From Bradyrhizobium sp. SZCCT0153 (GTDB taxonomy: Bacteria > Pseudomonadota > Alphaproteobacteria > Rhizobiales > Xanthobacteraceae), in assembly GCF_018129995.1 (NCBI RefSeq), contig NZ_JAFCKS010000004.1, forward strand, positions 186,001-250,000: a stretch of 64,000 nt of DNA. The letters are read 5' to 3'. The position numbers and the translations under genes are program-made. Shown here piece by piece: positions 61,440-64,000 of this stretch. Within the stretch, counting starts at the first letter, position 1. Every line of letters starts with the position of its first letter. A model generated the notes under the pieces. It was not told the origin of the DNA and searched no databases. It worked only from the letters and a program-made list of their open reading frames with translations.

Positions 61440-63002
61440 CTACATTCCCGACAGCTTGCTCACGGACACGTTCAGCGAGCCGCCGGCTTCGGCGACGATG
61501 CGCAGCGTCTTGGAATCGAAGGCGATGTCGGCCAGCGTCAGGCTGTCGATCTTCGCCTCGACCTTGAGGCCGTCCTCGTTCCTCTGGTAGTCGGCGATCG
61601 CGGCGGCAATCTTCTCGCGGGCGTTGGCGGCGATCGGCTTCAGATCGAGCGTCGCCTTCTGCACCAGCGCTTGCTGCATCTGCGGCACCACCGCGCGTGC
61701 GGCGGCGCCCAGCAGGCCGAAGGCCGCCTCGGATTCCACCGCGAGCTGGATGTCGGCGAGGCGCAGCGTCTGCTGTGCCTGGTCCAGCATCGGCCGGCCC
61801 CAGATGTGCACATTTGCTTCGGCGCCGAGACCGAGCCAGCTCTTCTTCTCCTTGGCGCGCACCAGCAGCGAGATCAGAAGGCGCTCGCCCGACGGGACCA
61901 CGTTGACGCTCTTGACGGTGACGTCCACCGGGCCGGAGCCGTCCTCGGGATAGGTGTGGCCGACCATCTGCGCCGCGATCAGCTTGTTGATCTCGGTGAA
62001 GGGCACGTCGATCGGCACGCCGATGTTCACGCCGGTGCCGGTCGGCGGCACGATCGAGATCTTGTCGGGAAACGGGCAGTCCGGCTTGGTCGGCGTCGAC
62101 GTGACCCGCGTCTCGGCCTCGAGGCCCAACAGCAGCGTCACCGCCTGCGCGTCGACGCGCGGCTGCGCCGCGATGGCGCGGATCGGCTTCATCTCCAGCC
62201 AGAGCGGCGGCAGCGCGGCCGAGGAACCTTGCAGCGGAATCGAGCGGCAGGCCTTGGCCCATTGCAGCTTCGCATTCTCGCGCAACGAAGGATCGTTGCG
62301 GATGCGCTCGGAAACAATATTGATCTGCTCGCCGACGTTCTTGTCGATCAGCGGCTTGACCTGCGCCGGCACGTTGACCTTGGCGCCGGCGACGTTGAGG
62401 TTGGTGTCGCCGAGATTGACCTGGGCGCCGAGATTGGGCTCGAGATGCCAGTTGGCCGCGAGCTTCGGCCGCGAGGTGACGACGACGTTGCCCCTGATCT
62501 CGGCGCTGGCGTTCAGGTTCTTGATGTTGACCGCGCCGATCTGTTTGGCGGCATTGCCGCCGAGCACGCTGCCGAGCGCCTCGCCGAGGGCGCCGGTCGC
62601 TTTCGACGACAGCGAGCCCGTCACGTTCAGCTTGCCCGTGAGCGGCGTCGACAGCGTCAGCACGTCCTTGTCGCCGGCCGCCGACATCGGTCCGCGCGCC
62701 GCCGTCCAGCCGATGTCGGCATCCTGCAGGATCTGCGAGATCGGGTTCTCGGCCTTGCCGGCGAAATTGCGCGGCGAAGCCTTCTCGGCCTGCTCGCGGA
62801 TCGCCGACAGCGCGATCGCGACCGGCGCCACCACGATCGAGCTCTTCGAGACCGGCGGCAGCGGCGGCAGTTGCGCGACCGGCGGCGCGGAATTCGTCGC
62901 TCGCGGCGACAACCAGTCCATCGCCTTCAGGCTGATGAAAAACGACGCCGCGAGCACCGCGACGCCGATCAGGATAGTCTTCAGGTTCAACGTCAGACGC
63001 AT
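61440..63002 (-). CDS. DUF4403 family protein
   Basis: 520 residues. One membrane anchor at the N terminus (ILIGVAVLAASFFISLKAM), a long periplasmic beta-rich part with repeated strand-rich blocks (LPPLWLEMKPI, VNIGVPIDVPFTEINKLIAA, LLISLLVRAKEKKSWLGL). DUF4403 members may form tubular lipid-binding domains; the role is not established. GGGGGTAAG ribosome site. Convergence with other genes gives no hint. Confidence 0.88.
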   Translation of the reverse strand: MRLTLNLKTILIGVAVLAASFFISLKAMDWLSPRATNSAPPVAQLPPLPPVSKSSIVVAPVAIALSAIREQAEKASPRNFAGKAENPISQILQDADIGWTAARGPMSAAGDKDVLTLSTPLTGKLNVTGSLSSKATGALGEALGSVLGGNAAKQIGAVNIKNLNASAEIRGNVVVTSRPKLAANWHLEPNLGAQVNLGDTNLNVAGAKVNVPAQVKPLIDKNVGEQINIVSERIRNDPSLRENAKLQWAKACRSIPLQGSSAALPPLWLEMKPIRAIAAQPRVDAQAVTLLLGLEAETRVTSTPTKPDCPFPDKISIVPPTGTGVNIGVPIDVPFTEINKLIAAQMVGHTYPEDGSGPVDVTVKSVNVVPSGERLLISLLVRAKEKKSWLGLGAEANVHIWGRPMLDQAQQTLRLADIQLAVESEAAFGLLGAAARAVVPQMQQALVQKATLDLKPIAANAREKIAAAIADYQRNEDGLKVEAKIDSLTLADIAFDSKTLRIVAEAGGSLNVSVSKLSGM

Positions 63003-63155
63003 CTTACCCCCAAGCCGCCCAACGGGGATTTTACAGGGCAGGCGAGCAGGGCGCTAGAGCGCACCGATGGGGTGGAATTGGGGCGAATGGGTTAACGGCG
63101 GCGAACGCGCCGTTGCCGTGCATTCAGGCCATCATCGCGCCTAAAGCTGTTGTTT

Positions 63156-63204
63156 GAGCATGATCTTTTCGGAAAACCGCTTCGCACTTTTCCGGATCAT
63201 GCTC
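63156..63204. repeat. Palindromic repeat family F (GAGCATGATC...GATCATGCTC)
   Basis: GAGCATGATCTTTTCGGAAA and TTTTCCGGATCATGCTC arms around ACCGCTTCGCAC. Ends at the first base of the stop codon of the beta-propeller gene. I recall this as an abundant repeat in Rhizobiales, unverified. Confidence 0.88.
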
Positions 63205-63842
63205 TATGTGCGCTTGGGACGGCGGACCGCTCTCACCTTGCCGGCGCTTCCCCCACCGCAGAAGAAGCGGTCGCCGCCGTCGGATTCCAACCCTGAAACC
63301 ATCGTGCCGGCGGGCAGGTCGAGCTGCTCCAGCACCTTGCCGTTCTCGGGGTCGATCCGCCTCACGTCACTCTCTTCGCCCTCCCAGGTGCCGTGCCAGA
63401 GCTCGCCGTCCACCCAGGTCACCCCGGTGACGAAGCGCTTGCTTTCGATGGTGCGGAGAATCTTTCCCGACTGGGGATCGACCTGATGGATCTTGCGCTC
63501 GCGATATTGACCGACCCAGAGCGAGCCCTCGGCCCAGGCCAGTCCGGAATCGCCACCGCCGCCGGGCGCCGGGATGGTAGCAAGCACCTTGCCGCTCGCC
63601 GCGTCGATCTTCTGGATTCGGTCCTCGGCGATCTGGAACAGGTGCCGGCCGTCGAACGCCGTTCCCGCATGCGCGGCGACATCGATCGAGCGCGCAATCT
63701 TGCCGTCGGCCGGATCGACCGCATTCAACCTGTCGCCGGACGCGAACCACATATGGCTCCCGTCATAGGTGACGCCGTGCACGGCTTCGACGCCCGCAAA
63801 GGGCCCGTATTCCCTGACGATCTCGGCTGCTGAACGCTTCAT
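63204..63842 (-). CDS. Beta-propeller protein (SMP-30/YncE-like)
   Basis: 212 residues with repeated blades ending in a W or F turn: LNAVDPADGKIARSIDV, IQKIDAASGKVLATIPA, IHQVDPQSGKILRTIES, VRRIDPENGKVLEQLDL. The GDSGLAWAEGSLWVGQY and WVDGELWHGTW segments are typical. About five blades, cytosolic. GGGATCGAGC site before ATG. I recall Bradyrhizobium relatives, unverified; ligand and activity unknown. The stop codon touches a palindromic repeat. Confidence 0.75.
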   Translation of the reverse strand: MKRSAAEIVREYGPFAGVEAVHGVTYDGSHMWFASGDRLNAVDPADGKIARSIDVAAHAGTAFDGRHLFQIAEDRIQKIDAASGKVLATIPAPGGGGDSGLAWAEGSLWVGQYRERKIHQVDPQSGKILRTIESKRFVTGVTWVDGELWHGTWEGEESDVRRIDPENGKVLEQLDLPAGTMVSGLESDGGDRFFCGGGSAGKVRAVRRPKRT

Positions 63843-64000
63843 GTTGCTCGATCCCTGTGAGACGATCCCACCTTACGTCTTCAGGAGCGGGCCGGGGAGT
63901 AACAAGCCTGTCGGGAAACCCGGGACGGGTGGGGTCATCCAGCGTCTTGCCCGGCCATGGCCGAAGCACTGCACTTTGTGCGACCGCGCCAGCTCTTCGA

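Overview
The window is high-GC chromosomal DNA of an alphaproteobacterium, most likely Bradyrhizobium or a close relative (Bradyrhizobiaceae). The grounds are the gene families (intracellular PHB depolymerase with an active-site Cys, DUF2277, DUF4403, duplicated Omp25/31-like barrels), an Irr-type iron control element in front of bacterioferritin, a CtrA box, and many short palindromic repeats of a kind I remember from Bradyrhizobium genomes. That recollection is unverified. There is no rRNA, tRNA, CRISPR array, transposase or integrase.

Layout. 0-12.9 kb: end of a peptide-type ABC ATPase, two AraC regulators, a catalase-like protein, PHB depolymerase, a GST, an enolase-superfamily enzyme, an SMP-30 lactonase, a GNAT and a GMC oxidoreductase. 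13.2-14.15 kb: gene-free block packed with palindromes and a structured element. 14.2-18.2 kb: MoxR ATPase, GlsB-type membrane protein, VWA protein, then two rhodaneses each preceded by a palindrome. 18.2-25.7 kb: anchored Pro/Ala-rich protein, L,D-transpeptidase, a decayed epimerase gene, 2-hydroxyacid dehydrogenase, EttA and a lytic transglycosylase. 25.8-29.3 kb: two paralogous exported Gly-rich proteins, a frameshifted Gly/Ser-rich gene, an iron-storage pair (bfd, bfr) with iron boxes, a PPOX flavoprotein and DoxX. 29.4-34.6 kb: S8 protease with a possible small inhibitor, exported hydrolase, DUF2277, a collagen-like protein and a FlbD-like HTH gene with a CtrA box. 34.8-43.6 kb: SDRs, duplicated beta-barrel protein, J-domain protein, small exported proteins, RidA and two GSTs. 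43.7-45.6 kb: Mug-type glycosylase beside an AT-richer CBS-HEPN gene. 45.6-50.4 kb: thiamine operon thiO-thiS-thiG-thiE-thiC behind a TPP riboswitch. 50.4-55.1 kb: lytic transglycosylase, OmpR/EnvZ-type two-component pair, Ser-rich protein, PRC-barrel protein with an EcfG-like promoter. 55.2-61.3 kb: branched-chain-type binding protein and a complete polyamine-type ABC operon. 61.4-64 kb: DUF4403 protein and a beta-propeller protein.

Genes acting together: thiO-S-G-E-C (thiamine), bfd/bfr (iron storage and release), the four-gene polyamine-type transporter, response regulator plus histidine kinase, the MoxR/VWA pair, and probably the S8 protease with its small neighbour. The best candidates for undescribed biology are the structured repeat at 13.3-13.9 kb and the CBS-HEPN protein at 44.3-45.4 kb.
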